Positions 1 to 11,453 of a stretch of 64,000 bases of DNA are shown here, piece after piece. Source of the stretch: Cloeon dipterum (taxonomy: Eukaryota; Arthropoda; Insecta; Ephemeroptera; Baetidae); contig NC_088787.1 in NCBI RefSeq assembly GCF_949628265.1, positions 1,850,501 through 1,914,500 on the forward strand. Reading direction: 5' to 3'. Each line of letters begins with the position of its first letter. Within the stretch, counting starts at the first letter, position 1. The notes under the pieces were generated by a model that searched no databases, was not told the origin of the DNA, and worked only from the letters and a program-made list of their open reading frames with translations. Position numbers and translations under genes: made by a program.

Positions 1-37
1 CGCAAATAGAACGAGTAGGTTGAGAACAATATTTTAG

Positions 38-738
38 GAAAATAGTGGCAATTGGAAGAGCGTCACTTACGAGAAATCCATGGGCAGATATCTCACTGTG
101 AATTCGCTCAAGCCTGGAACGTCTTACTTAATCCGTTTTGAGTGGAGTTCGCCAAACCACCCCTCAATCCAGGGAGAAGCCATAGAGAAGCAGACAAGCC
201 TCTGCATCGCAATAGGTAAAAATATTTTGATTGTTTTTAAATTTTCACTTGAATCCAATTTTTGCCGCGTAAAAATACAGAAACCATTCTGTATTAAACC
301 AACCAAACCTTAATAAACAAATATCATTCCTAAAAACAGTGAAAATTCCTTAATTATAAATATTTTTTTACAGATGAAAACACGGTGGAGGTGAAATTCG
401 AGGCGCCATTAACCGCAGTGGCAAATTGGCGGCCAAATGCTCTGGATCAGTTGGAGGAGTTGTGCCACTGGGAGAGGATAATGGTGACCTCGGGTAAAAA
501 GACCCTTCTAAACATCAGGGTGTTTGAATCGACGCTCAGGTGGGACCTTTCTCCGTGCGAAAACGGCCATGAATTCGTCTTCAGGCTGCAAGACGAGCAG
601 GGCAACTCCGTTCAGACGAACGCTACATGCTCGCTGCCCAACCACGAAAAAGACGCAAACTCCCCCTCAACCTCCCGCTGGGATAATTGGACGCCAATGG
701 CCACTTTTGGCACGCTCTTGATTATCGCACTTATCTAA
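38..738 (+). CDS. EF1: 3' end of an EGF/FN3-type surface protein gene (cut by window start)
   Basis: Two coding exons are visible, 38-215 (phase 0 start) and 374-738, ending in TAA. They are near copies of the last two exons of EF2 (7196-7373 and 7532-7896). The first completes a fibronectin-III-like module. The second codes a Cys-containing beta-type repeat of about 95 residues. After it comes a Ser/Asn-rich stretch and a hydrophobic C-terminus (about 13 residues, ending LLIIALI) with nothing behind it, which looks like a GPI-anchor signal. Both exons are open and keep splice sites, so this copy may be functional, with its 5' exons left of the window. A convergent Yellow-like relic follows. 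Function is unknown; a cell-surface adhesion or ligand role is inference. Confidence 0.7.
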
Positions 739-873
739 TTCCTTTACTACCGTTCGTATAAAATGGAATATTTGCTTTTTGCTGCAAGAAAAATATTTTA
801 ATTTATTTTTTTTTAAGCGGGGAAGTAATTTTATGAATATATCCCCGAGTTTATTTTTATGAATGTATTTTTC

Positions 874-879
874 AATAAA
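874..879 (+). terminator. AATAAA polyadenylation signal of EF1
   Basis: AATAAA lies about 135 nt after the EF1 stop codon, in a T-rich 3' UTR. The same signal occurs at the matching place in EF2 (8031-8036). Between 739 and 1020 I see only 3' UTR and spacer. Confidence 0.6.
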
Positions 880-1029
880 AAATCCCAATTTCATTCACCT
901 AGAAAGGTTTTTGTTTTATTCTGACACTTTATAATTTATAATATTCGAATAATCTATGAAAATTGTGGAAGTGAGCAAAATTTTATTTAATGACTGCAGT
1001 TTGACAAGAATTTCAGATATTTCTGGGAG

Positions 1030-1564
1030 TTTTCGGTTGCTTGTTGATCACAGGAGATAAGGCCCTTGGATTGACGTTTTCGTGGACTTAGTGATTTTCG
1101 ATGGCAGGCTCATCTCGTTTGTTGTTTTGCGGCTGGAAAATTTCTTCTGACATTGGATGCGCCAAAAAATGATCAAACTCGACAAGATGTCATGGTAAAT
1201 GCAATGGAGCAGATCTGGGATGTAATATACTGGCTGCCCAATGCAAAGGTGGTTAGTTGAGAGACTCTTCAAATGCTCGAATCCATTGGCACCTCTGGCC
1301 AGATGTTCAAAAAATGAAAATATTAGCTAAGTACATATAACAGGTAGGCTGATTACTGGTTTGTTATTCTTCCCTAATATTAAAAAAATAAACTAAATGA
1401 AACTTACGTAGCTAGATCCCGAAGATGTACGAAAGTGGCTCCGACTGCGGCCTTCAAAAGCCTGTACCACGGCTTTTGCGGCCCCTTCCATACTTTACTG
1501 TAATCCAAAGAGTTTCATTTTGGTCCAAGGCAAAAGTAAATGGCCGAAAGGAATACAGTGTAGA
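1030..1564 (-). pseudogene. YL-0: truncated Yellow-like relic (exon 3 and decayed tail)
   Basis: Read on the minus strand, 1564-1408 matches exon 3 of the Yellow-like genes (AG acceptor, GTAAGT donor, core FALDQNETLWITVKYG). A length change gives a premature stop, and the conserved Trp of the FWPFT motif is Arg. Downstream, 1250-1030 keeps a decayed version of the transmembrane-tail exon. Exons 1 and 2 are absent: similarity to gene A ends near 1760, where a palindromic MITE-like repeat begins. This is the duplicated 3' end of gene A (copy at about 8.1-8.69 kb), separated from the rest of the gene. Confidence 0.75.
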
Positions 1565-1762
1565 CTAGAACAAAAAGCAAAGCACGATCTCGATGATTGA
1601 GAATTTCTTTGATGCAATTTATTAATGAAATGCAACTTTCCTATTTTACTCTGCATTTTAATTTAAAATAAATTAATAGTGTTATTTTTTAATTGGCTGG
1701 TTGTAGCGAAATTATTTTATATTTAGTCATTTGGACGGCCAGATCGAGGATTATATTACATT

Positions 1763-2117
1763 CTGCTGCGATTGCAGACTCAATCCTGCTACCGTGTATT
1801 CTTAATTAAATATGCTCTCTTTTTACGATCTGAAAACCAAAATCGGTTCAACCAATCGCAGTAGAATCGTAAAAAGACAATTTTTTTAAATAAAAAAAAA
1901 ATTCCAACGTTTCTACGGCGAATGGCTGAACCGGTTTTGGTTTTCAATACGTCAAAAAAAGGAAATTAATTGAAGAATGCACAGTAGCTATAGACTGGGT
2001 CAGAAATCGCAGCGGAAATGCCTTAAAACCGCTTAAAACAAAATTTTTTAAGAAAGTCTGGTTGCGCCATCTGTTGGTGGCTTCGAACACTAAGGATTTA
2101 TGCAACTGGTCAATTAC
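1763..2117. mobile_element. MITE-like palindromic element, family 1, copy 1 (left end truncated)
   Basis: Two long arms form an inverted repeat around an A/T-rich centre near 1885-1900. One arm carries GAAAACCAAAATCGGTTCA and the other its complement. The right end finishes in the TGCAACTGGTCAATTA type of terminus; the matching left terminus is missing. Copies lie at 14841-15187 and 58972-59397, the last complete. No ORF is present, so it would be a non-autonomous DNA transposon. It sits exactly at the breakpoint of the EF/Yellow duplication. Confidence 0.7.
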
Positions 2118-2241
2118 CCCAAAATTTGCGATAAATTTCGTTGCGTAATTAAGACGCAACTTTAGTTACACTCAAGCTAATTGCGTCACGATTATTTCTC
2201 AAGTATTAACAAACGCGTGCGTTGAGCGTTGGGAAATGACA

Positions 2242-2361
2242 AGAAGTGAGGAGGAAAAGAAAACCAAATTACTCTATATGCAGTGAGCAGTAGTGCTTTA
2301 GTTGTGCTTGGACGAAGAAGGTTGATCGATCATTGAAGCTTCTAATAATAAAGCGACAAAG
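2242..2361 (+). other. Probable 5'-UTR exon of EF2
   Basis: This stretch resembles 40708-40811 upstream of EF3. Both contain a GAAGCTTCTAATAAT motif and end at a GT donor (AAG followed by GTAAC here, AAG followed by GTACA there). Both coding first exons begin after an AG at the same GATTCACCATGG context. I infer a non-coding leader exon joined to the exon at about 3120. The flanking 2118-2241 and 2362-3110 hold no coding sequence that I can see. Confidence 0.5.
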
Positions 2362-3127
2362 GTAACACTTTTCTTTTATAATTAAAGCTGTGAGTTATAT
2401 ACGGGTATTTTCGGGATAATATATTGGACTATATTTAGATATATGTATTTAGGTGGTTGAAGTCGATCTTCTTTAATATCTATTTTCATCTGCATGTGCA
2501 ACCATTCCATTGAAAATATTGATTTCTATTATTTATTAGCCTTTTTCCGCGTTGAGAAAGAGACGGCGAAATGGGCGAGGAACATTTGCCTCCCTTGCGC
2601 GCGTACCTATGAGTCTAAGGTGTCAAATTGTCTGTTATTGGTCGGCTATGGGTGTTAGAACTTGAATGAATTTGGTAGCATTCAAAGACTTCATTCTTCC
2701 TCGACCAAATGAAACAAAAACGTAAGATACAGCCGCGCACATGCGAGCAAAACACGACGTGTATACCGCGCATTTTTTAACTTTCGTGATCATATAGGGT
2801 GTTCCAAAATGAAAATAATTTGTATTAAAATCGACATAATTTTAGAGAAAAATATGATTTGAATAGAATATTCTGGAAAATATCCCAACAGTTTTAATTA
2901 ATTGGCTTGAAAGAATTTTAATCATTAAAATATGATATGTAACTGATTTATATTTATTTTTTTGCAATTGGGGCATATTATTAAAATGAAACACATCTGA
3001 TTAATATGACCTCGCCAAAAGTCAATAAAGATGAAATCAATTAATCAAACATACTTAGCACAAATAAACCCCGATAACAATTAATTTTTAATCTTGATTG
3101 GACAAATGTTTATGCCAAGGATTCACC

Positions 3128-6100
3128 ATGGTGTGGGAGATCCCAACGTTTATGACGTTTCTTCTGTTCCTTCTGGGTGAGTAATTATAACTCCGCCTGA
3201 CAATAAAATTTTTTAACCATTCAAACGTGATGTACGTATATTTAGGGTTCCAATATACTTTTGGATACTTGGTCAAAGTTAACTCTGATGCCGGAATCAA
3301 AGCATGCGTCACTGATGATCACCAACACGCGATAGCTTTCGTCGATTTATGGAATCCACAAGGTATTATGTTTGATGATTATTTAGACATAATAATTGAT
3401 TATTAGATTTAGACATGGTCAAATAAAAATCGATTTTTTATATCGATGTTTTTTCTGAAGGTATTTATCGATTTTTATCGATATTTTTTGTGGCTTTACA
3501 TTGGTTATATAGGACGATAATTTACCATCGATGTTTTTCAGACGATAAAAATCGATATATATATCGATATTCAAAAACATTTGACGATGACTATTTAGAT
3601 GCTGAGAAAAATTATGTAAGGCTATTTCGTCATAGTTTCGTAAAAGCCTGACACAATAACTATTTAATTGTTTTTTATATTGATGTTACAAATTATATTT
3701 CTACACCGTTTATTTTGTAAGATTGCTGTTTCATAATCAAAGCTATCCTCCTGGTTTTTTTTCTAACATATTACATTTCGGCATTTTGTTCTGTTTAACA
3801 TATCAATCCTGTATGTAAAGTTAGCAACACCGATGTGGAAATCTTTGGCCTGGACGGAAGTTCCAACGAACTGGGGGAATTCTACTGCAATTTGGTGAAG
3901 AAAGGTGGCTGTGAACAGTGGCAGACACAAAATTTCTCAATGAAATCGAACAAATACGGAAATTACCCGCCTGTCACCGACTTTCGTTGGCACGGTTCGT
4001 TTTGATGAGTTTTTTTCCAAATTATTGGAAATAATTAGGGATTTTACAGACCTACCAGTATATTCCGGAGATGAATATACTTTGCTGCTGACGGAGGAAA
4101 TCAGGAAGAACAAATCAATCAACTCACATTATTCAATGCTAACTTTAGGTGGCTACGAATTTCTTATTGGCCAAGAGAGTTTGTTGGATCAGAAATTCCT
4201 AACAAAACGTAATCCCGGGGATGAAGTCAATGAAATCCGTAATCGGAGCGTTCGGGATTTTCCGAATTCTCGTGACTTCTTTTATAAACTTAATAATTTT
4301 GGCGTACGTAAGAAAAATTTACAATTAAAATTTGTCTGACATTTGTTTACCAGCCTGTAGATTTCCCCAATCAAGATGAATGGCATATCATGACGCTTAA
4401 TTACTCGGCAGACACTGAAAATTTAGAATTGATCGTTCACGAGGAATTCCATAGTTCTTTAATTGCTAGTTCATTAATGTAAGTAAAGAGATTTGAATGT
4501 ACTTGTAATTTAATCAAATATGAAATATGCCTTTAGGAATGTGGATGTTTTCTTCCCAACAATCTTGCTTCGAAGACCTGGTCTGGTGAAGCATCATGCT
4601 TGTAAGATTTTCTTATGACCAACTGCCAAATTGTCATATGTCTTTAAAAAAAAGCGAGTATATTATTGACGGCTTATTGGTCCTCGGCGTTCTTGAAGCT
4701 ATACTTGCTAAGTTGTGATGATAACTGCTATATATAACTGCGTTTTAACTTATTTTAATCTCGTCCAATTGAATTGATATTGTTGCCTAGCCTAAAACGG
4801 CCCTTTGGAATTCTCTTGCAATGTCAAAAATAATTTTCCTGGTTTTAATTTATTCAAATTCCAGACAATGTGCTCGTGCCCGAAAATTCCAATACTTGGA
4901 TGGAGCGAGAAATAGACTTCAAGGAAGTTAGTCCATTCTGCGTTGACGTTGTTTACATTTTGAAAAACAAACTGAACAGTTCAGAAAGTCCTTTGAACGT
5001 CACTTTGACGATGCAGAACGGCCTAACGGAGCATTTCACTCATAACGAAGCTTCAAGCAAATCTGCTGGCACCTGGCAAGTCGCTAGGTTTGAAAACCCG
5101 CAACCTCGATTTATGGGAAAGGTGACGATCAGGTTGAGCGTTGGATCGAAAGACCTGGAAATTGGCGGAGTTAAATTCTGCACAGGAGGTGTGTTTTTAT
5201 CATTTTCTCACGATATCTGTTTTATATTTTTCTCTATATTCAGGAGACTTAATGGTTGTTCCAAAGGATCACAGCGATCACTATAAATGTCAGATATTGT
5301 CTGATCAACGCCCAAAAACAACTAGAGATGATGTTGAAAAAGGTAATGATTTGTTGAAAGTAAGAAGACCGCACGTATATGATTTCTTTTTCTGAATACA
5401 GAAATCTTCTGTGCACCAAAATACATTTAATAATTAATTTTTAAATAGACTTTTGGAATTTTTAAATTTTAGTGGCTGCTAGTTGGAAAATTTGTGAACG
5501 ACTGGGCAAAAAAGACTGTTCAGAGTTGAGAGTGAGACAGCATTGCTTTGCAGGCTATTCAGGAGAAAATTGCGAGACACGTAATATTATAAACGCCTTC
5601 AAAAACAATCTTCTAACAATTTTCCCTCAACAGCCTGTTCCGGAAATAATTATGGAATAGACTGTGCTGAAAATTACCCAGCTGGCCGTTGTGTCAACGA
5701 CAAATACAGCCGGAAAGACGGATCGTGCTATGTTGCTTGTGGAAATGGGACGTTTACCTTTCCTCTCTGCATCGATCGTAGGGGAATATCTAAAATTTGG
5801 TTATCACCTTACTAATAATCTAAATGCAGCAATTAGAAAGGTCAACCCTGTTGTTGCGAGCGTTTCAAGAACAGCCATTAAATTGAGGATGCCGGACAGC
5901 AGCCAGCTCACTGGTTATGACCACATCGCCGTGCAGTACAGAATAGTAAAACCTTTATGAACTATTACTCGCATATTTATAAAACCTCTTCTTGTAGATT
6001 AATGGAGGACCATTTTTGCACACCAAGGTTCATAAAGAGACGGACGGTGAATTTGTTACGCTTGATAATCTTTCACCCAACACGGACTACGAGATCGCTT

Positions 6101-7896
6101 GTGTTGTCTACGAACACGATTTGAAAATGTACCTCCAAAATTTGATACCTAGCGAATTTGTCGCAGTTAGAACTTGCAGGCCAATTGGTGAGTAGCAAAT
6201 TTAAAAACATGGCGTTTATTCTGTTGTCGGATTTCCCTAGATGGCTCAAATGTCGAGATCCAAATTGACGACTCGGGTGCAGCTCTGATTTCTGCTGCAA
6301 TTGAAGAGGATTACTGCCAGCTGGACACTTTAAACATATTTCTTAAAACTGATATTGAAATAAGAGGGGAACAGTTCCTGGAAACGTTACCCATCGTGAA
6401 CAAAACGCACTACAAGCATAAATTGAATTCATGCGTATCCGGATCCTACTACGACGTGACGCTCTTGGATGTAAACAAAAACGAAGTCAACGCCAGACTC
6501 AACTGCACGTCTCAAGACCATTTAGAAGTTTCATCACCGCCCACAAGTATTCTCAGAATGAGTTATTTTACAATAAATATATTTTTGTTATTTTATTTTT
6601 GCAGATCCCCTTGTTCCTAACCGATGCAGACCGATCAGTAAGTTGAACGTTTAAAATGTGATATTTATTTTAAACAATCTGATTAGATGAGTCGTTGGTT
6701 AACATCACCATCAAGGACCCATTTAAAGTGTTCATCAGCACTAACACAAGCGCCACGGACAGAATAAAAGTATGTGCGCCCATATTAATGAGAATTTCAC
6801 TCGCCGCGTCTAGAAAAATTCTTTTAACAAAGCAAATGGACGCTTTCGGGTCCGAAGTAGATTTCGGAGATTGCATCATTGGCTCCACCTATGACGTCAC
6901 GCTGGTTGACCAGGAAGGAAACAAGTTAACGGTCAAACACGCGTGCTGGACACTTGAGCACAGGGGTAAGTTTTAAAATTTGATTTTACAAATTAAACTA
7001 AATTATATCCAATGATTTAGCCTTTCGACATGTTCTCCCGATAATTGGGAAAGTTGGAGCCAGGAAAATCGAGCTGGATATGGAGCAGAGTCTCAGTGGA
7101 ATCGTCCATTACGAAGAAATCCAAGTGCACTTCCTTGAGAAGGTATTTTATTTTATTTCGCAAATAGAACGAGTAGGTTGAGAACATTATTCTAGGAAAA
7201 TAGTGGCAAGTGGAAGAGCGTGACTTACGAGAAATCTATGGGCAGATATCTCACTGTGAATTCGCTCAAGCCCGGAACGTCTTACCTAATCCGTTTTGAG
7301 TGGAGTTCGCCAAACCACCCCTCAATCCAGGGAGAAGCCATAGAGCAGCAGACGAGCCTCTGCATCGCAATAGGTAAAAATATTTTGACTGTTTTTAAAT
7401 TTTCACTTGTGTCCAATTTTTACCAAGTAAAAATACAGAAACCATTCTGTATTAAACCAGCCCAATCTTAATAAACAAATATCTTTCTTTAAAACAATAA
7501 TAATTCCTTAATTATTACTTATTTTTTACAGATGAAAACACGGTGGAGGTGAAATTCGAGGCGCCATTAACCGCAGTGGCAAATTGGCGGCCAAATGCTC
7601 TGGATCAGTTGGGAGAGTTGTGCCACTGGGACAGGATAACGGTGACCTCGGGTGAAAAGACCCTTATAAACCTTAGGGTGTTTGAACCGACGCTCAGGTG
7701 GGACTTTTCTCCGTGCGAACCCGGCCGTGAATTCGCCTTCAGGCTGCAAGACGAGCAGGGCAACTCCGTTCAGACGAACGGCACGTGCTCGCTGCCCAAC
7801 CACGAAAATGACGCAAACTCCCCCTCAACCTCCCGCTGGGATAATTGGACGCCAATGGCCGCTTTTGGCACGCTCTTGATTATCGCATTTATCTAA
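3128..7896 (+). CDS. EF2: large modular EGF-like/FN3 surface protein, possibly GPI-anchored
   Basis: Eighteen coding exons keep phase throughout: 3128-3176, 3246-3362, 3821-3994, 4050-4303, 4354-4478, 4537-4601, 4865-5188, 5244-5342, 5473-5580, 5634-5777, 5830-5945, 5998-6187, 6241-6546, 6605-6637, 6687-6965, 7021-7142, 7196-7373, 7532-7896. They total 1015 aa. Order: signal peptide (LLFLLG core), about 350 residues of unrecognised extracellular sequence, an EGF-like Cys-rich module (CFAGYSGENC), an FN3 module (LSPNTDYEI), a Cys-repeat (R1), a second Cys-repeat (R2), another FN3, a third repeat (R3), then a hydrophobic C-terminus with no cytoplasmic tail, as in GPI-anchored proteins. Exon 3 follows a weak acceptor, and a Cys there in EF3 is Ser here. 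The gene is convergent with Yellow-like A. The name of the family is not known to me; an adhesion or receptor role is inference. Confidence 0.75.
3421..3595. mobile_element. ATCGAT-rich palindromic element, family 2, copy 1
   Basis: This stretch of EF2 intron 2 is dense in ATCGAT / AAAAATCGAT words arranged as an inverted repeat. It is repeated at 23750-23925, where the same ACATGGYCAAATAAAAATCG edge and CATTTGRCGATGA end are seen. No ORF. Likely a MITE; the EF3 intron at the matching position lacks it. Confidence 0.6.
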
Positions 7897-8030
7897 TTCC
7901 TTTGGTACCGTTCGTATAAAATGGCAATATTTGCTTTTTGCTGCAAGAAAAATGTTTTAAATTATTTTTATAAAATCGGGGAAGTATTTTTATGAATACA
8001 TCCCGAGTTTTATTTTTTTATGTATTTTAC

Positions 8031-8036
8031 AATAAA
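8031..8036 (+). terminator. AATAAA polyadenylation signal of EF2
   Basis: AATAAA lies 135 nt after the stop codon, as in EF1. About 90 bp further on, the minus strand carries an AATAAA (near 8127) for the converging gene A, so the two 3' UTRs nearly touch. Confidence 0.6.
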
Positions 8037-8261
8037 AAAATCCCAATTTCATTCACCTAGAAAGGTTTTGTTTTGTTCTGACACTTAATATTCGAATAGT
8101 CTATGAAAATTGTGGAAGTAAGCAAAATTTTATTTAATAACTGCAGTTTGACAAGAATTTCAGATATTTCTGGGAGTTTTCGGCTGCTTGTGGATCAGGA
8201 GATGAAGGCCCTGGGATTGACGTCTTAGTGGTTTTCGATGGCAGGCTCATCTCGTTTTTGT

Positions 8262-8400
8262 TTAGCGGCAGGGAAAATTTCTTCTGTCATAGGATGCACC
8301 AAACAATGAACAAACTCGACAGGATATCATGGTAAATGCAATGGAGCAGATCTGGGATGTAATATATACTGGCTGCCCAATGCAAAGGTGGTTAGTTGAG
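8262..8400 (-). pseudogene. Decayed transmembrane-tail exon of Yellow-like A
   Basis: The minus strand here aligns at base level with the tail exon of gene E (24093-24658): a GTATTTACCGTGATC-like TM segment, a CGCTAAACA region and, further on (about 8170-8230), the CTCCTGATC-ACAAGCAGCCGA segment. Indels break the hydrophobic frame and the Ser/Thr/Pro stalk is missing. A remaining frame ends with TAA at 8262-8264 and could be spliced from the AG before 8351, but it would not code the usual tail. Confidence 0.55.
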
Positions 8401-8539
8401 AGACTCTTCAAATGCTCCATTGGCACCTCTGGCCAGATGTTCAAAAAATGAAAATATTAGCTAAGTACATATAACAGGTAGGCTGATTACTGGTTTGTTT
8501 CTTCCCTAACATTAAAAAAATAAACTAAATGAAACTTAC

Positions 8540-10238
8540 GTAGCAAAATCCCGAAGATGTACGAAAGTTGCTCCGACTGCGGCCTTCAAAAGCCTGTACC
8601 TCGGCTTTTCCATACTTTACTGTAATCCAAAGAGTTTCATTTTGGTCCAAGGCAAAAGTAAATGGCCAAAAAGAATACAGTGTAGACTAGAACAAAAAGC
8701 AAAGCACGATCTCGATGACTGAGAATTTCTGTGATGCAATTTATTAATGAAATGCAACTTTCCTATTTTTCTCTGCAGTTTAATTTAAAATAAATTAATA
8801 ATGGTTTTTTCTAATCGGCTGGTTGTAGCGAAATTATTTTATATTTAGTCATTTTGACGGCCAGATTGAGGATTATATTACATTGGGGAAAAATTAAATG
8901 AGGGATCCAAATACTCGTTTCGAAAGCCGAACGGAATCAATTATCCTGTTCTCAAATATTATTTTAAATTGGTGACCTACCTGATGATAACGGTACTCCT
9001 GAAATGGCACCACACTGTCCGAAGAAAGTATGTAGTTTGTGAACAAAAAAGCGGAATATATGGCCCCCTGGTTGTCCATCAGCATTCTATACGAATCAGT
9101 TGTAGTCCATTCTCCGATTAGCTTTGGTTGTGCAGTTTGAGTTCCGTTTCGGAGAGCAGCAACGGAAATTGAATACAGTTCATTGGAGTTGGATTGGCAA
9201 AGGTAGAGCTGTCTTGGTTCCCGATCCTTAGGAGATATGGCAATGGAAATACCATTGATTCCTGGCGTGTCCACAGTCCAAGATTGGTTTCTATCCAAAC
9301 TAAACACGACAATTTTGTAATTTTTACTTAACAGTGAGATGTAGGCAAAAGTTCCGTTGGGCGTTTCATCGATTGCCAAGTCGTGTATGTAGTCGTGAAA
9401 AGAAAACCGATGAATGAATTCGGTTTTATTGTTGTTTAAGTCGATGATTGATATTTTGGAATTGCATTTCAAGCTACCGATGTCGAGCACCCACAACCTT
9501 CCAACCGAGTCCACTTGCAGCCCTCTTGCTTCTTCAATTTTGTTGCAATCTCCCTGTAAAATAGTGTAATTAGTTGACTGTTTTAAATCAGTGTAAAACT
9601 GACAATTGTTTTATTTTTATGTGACTTCAACCGCATGCAGTGGCTTCATTGCAACAATTTGTTTCCTGTTTTATGAATGACGCTCAATATATCAGGGATT
9701 TCTTTGTCTGTCGATTACAAATATCCCAATTAATCTGGTTTTCAGATCAAATGATTTCCTTCAAATGAATATCTTCGCCAAAAGGAAAGAACATTTGTCC
9801 AATTATTGGAGAACATTGCCACCTCGATGTGAGCATAGTGAATGCTTCTCTTTGCAGATTAATAACGATTTTATTCATTCAAAATCACAATGAATAACAT
9901 TTTTTTATACTTACATAAAAATGCATGTTCCGAGAAGGAAATGGAGTGAGATTTGGAGGTGTAGAGGACCCGCTGCTCGATCGGAAAGACACCAGAGTTG
10001 CCGGAATGCCACTATAATTTTCAAGGCTGAGAAAAATCCTTTCTTCGTAGACAGCCATGTAACGAGGATAAACATTCTCTCCTTTTTTGAAAATTTTAAT
10101 TAGCATAGCCTTTGCCCCGCTGGCCTCCGACGGCCACTCGAAGTCCAAATTAGTGAACTCGAGGACACGAGTGACGTAGGTGGCGGCGGCCGGGGATGAA
10201 ATGCCGAGCAAGAAAATGGCGACCAAGAACGGAGACAT
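8540..10238 (-). CDS. YL-A: Yellow/MRJP-family protein, 3' end decayed
   Basis: Exons read downwards: 10238-9915 (108 codons, signal peptide MSPFLVAIFLL), 9553-8981 (191 codons), 8686-8540 (147 nt). Exon 2 carries the MRJP signature: a first Cys (GDCNKIE), GLQVDSVGRLWVLD, a second Cys (SLKCNSK), a FAYISLLSKN segment and the PYRMLMDN-like region read here as SYRMLMDNQGA. Exon 3 has FWPFTFALDQN. Exon 3 is 4 nt shorter than the usual 151, so its end is out of the family frame (the PRYRLLK motif is lost), though still open. Start chosen at the ATG before the hydrophobic signal. Exons 1-2 look intact, but the 3' end suggests a gene being lost or one ending differently. Yellow proteins are secreted and act in pigmentation or other roles; the role here is unknown. 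Convergent with EF2. Confidence 0.65.
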
Positions 10239-10505
10239 GCTTCTGTTCTCTTCCAACTGTTTACAAAAGGCATAGGAATAAAAAAGAGGCACCAGATTTT
10301 TTGAGAAAATTCTGAACGGGACGTGCAACTATAGGAAGTCGAAACGAGTTTCAATTTTATTAATACATATTTATAGAGACCCCATTTGGACCACTTTAGA
10401 GAATTAATTGCAATGCAACTTGGATCGGAGTAACAGAATTGTAATAAATGACTTTTTCTTCAAAATAAATTCTTAGAGAGAGCTCAGCGATATATTTTTT
10501 CTTAC

Positions 10506-10770
10506 CACTAACTGCCGAAATTGTGAAGATGTGTCTACGGAGTCCGACACTGGCACGTTGTTAACGCTTGGAAGAATATAACTCTCAAGTGACTGGAGTG
10601 GGGCTATTTAGTCCATGCTTATACATATATATAAAAAAGTGTCACCCGATAGAAAATATTTACATTCCAAAGAGCAATTTGAGCCAGTAATAAGTTTCAC
10701 TATACTTATGTGTACAATATACTAGTTGCCCGATGGAAAACACATTCATTCCAAAGAGCATATTTGATTT
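10506..10770 (-). promoter_or_regulatory. 5'-UTR exon and shared upstream module of YL-A
   Basis: The GTTAACGCTTGGAAGAAT motif at about 10560 and a GTAAGA donor after 10506 match the leader exon seen upstream of B, D, E, F, G, H and J. Further upstream, 10641-10690 and 10727-10770 are two copies of the block whose sense-strand core is CTCTTTGGAATGTAAATATT (the second has a changed 3' half). The TGTAAATA word resembles a forkhead-type site. Function is inferred from conservation among paralogues. Confidence 0.5.
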
Positions 10771-11453
10771 AAAAATAGACTCGCCATATTTGTTTGTGCG
10801 AATGACAAATAATATAACGTATTGTTACAAGTAACATCCTGCACAGTTTGGATGGACACATTGTCCATGACCCACAGCCGCCCATTCCTGCTGCTACAAT
10901 TTCTCGCTTGCTCCAGCACAAATTAGGAAAATTTGTTCATACATATTTTCAATAATTTTATGACATGAATAGCAAAGAAGTCCAAAAACTGTTAACATTT
11001 AAATAAAAATAAATTGGGTCATAACAATCAGGAGAACAAAAAATAGTACATTCTAGATGAAATTTTATTTCAAGTATTGGCAACGACCTTAAAATAATTT
11101 GTCTATACTTGAAAAAATCGATCCTGTCGGCTTCTTGATTATATTTTCGCCATGTTCTGTGAATATTTACTGCAGAACAACAATCTCTCACTTTTATGAA
11201 AGCCTTTTCTGATTATACTAAACATATTTTGCTGCAAAATGGCTATTTTTAAAATAAAGAATAAACGGAAGGATTTTATTAAAAATAGAAAAAGGTTGGG
11301 TGAAACACTAAATTTATTTCCATTTCAAAGAAATGCATATAAGAATTATTACATGTTAAATGGGTCATTTTTTATACTTAGCGCAGCATCGCTTAATTTA
11401 TTTTCTTTACTGATCGCGGACAGATGAGATTTTAGTAGTCGTAGCTCGAATGA
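10771..11453 (-). other. Intergenic stretch between YL-A promoter and YL-B 3' end
   Basis: I see no gene. About 10830-10910 is a spacer block (CATGACCCAC words) that recurs upstream of several Yellow-like genes, near 27.6 and 30.2 kb. About 11220-11420 resembles the 3' flank found after other family members (TTTGCTGCAAAATG, near 13.9, 30.7 and 48.4 kb) and is probably the B 3' UTR with remains of a tail exon. Confidence 0.4.
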
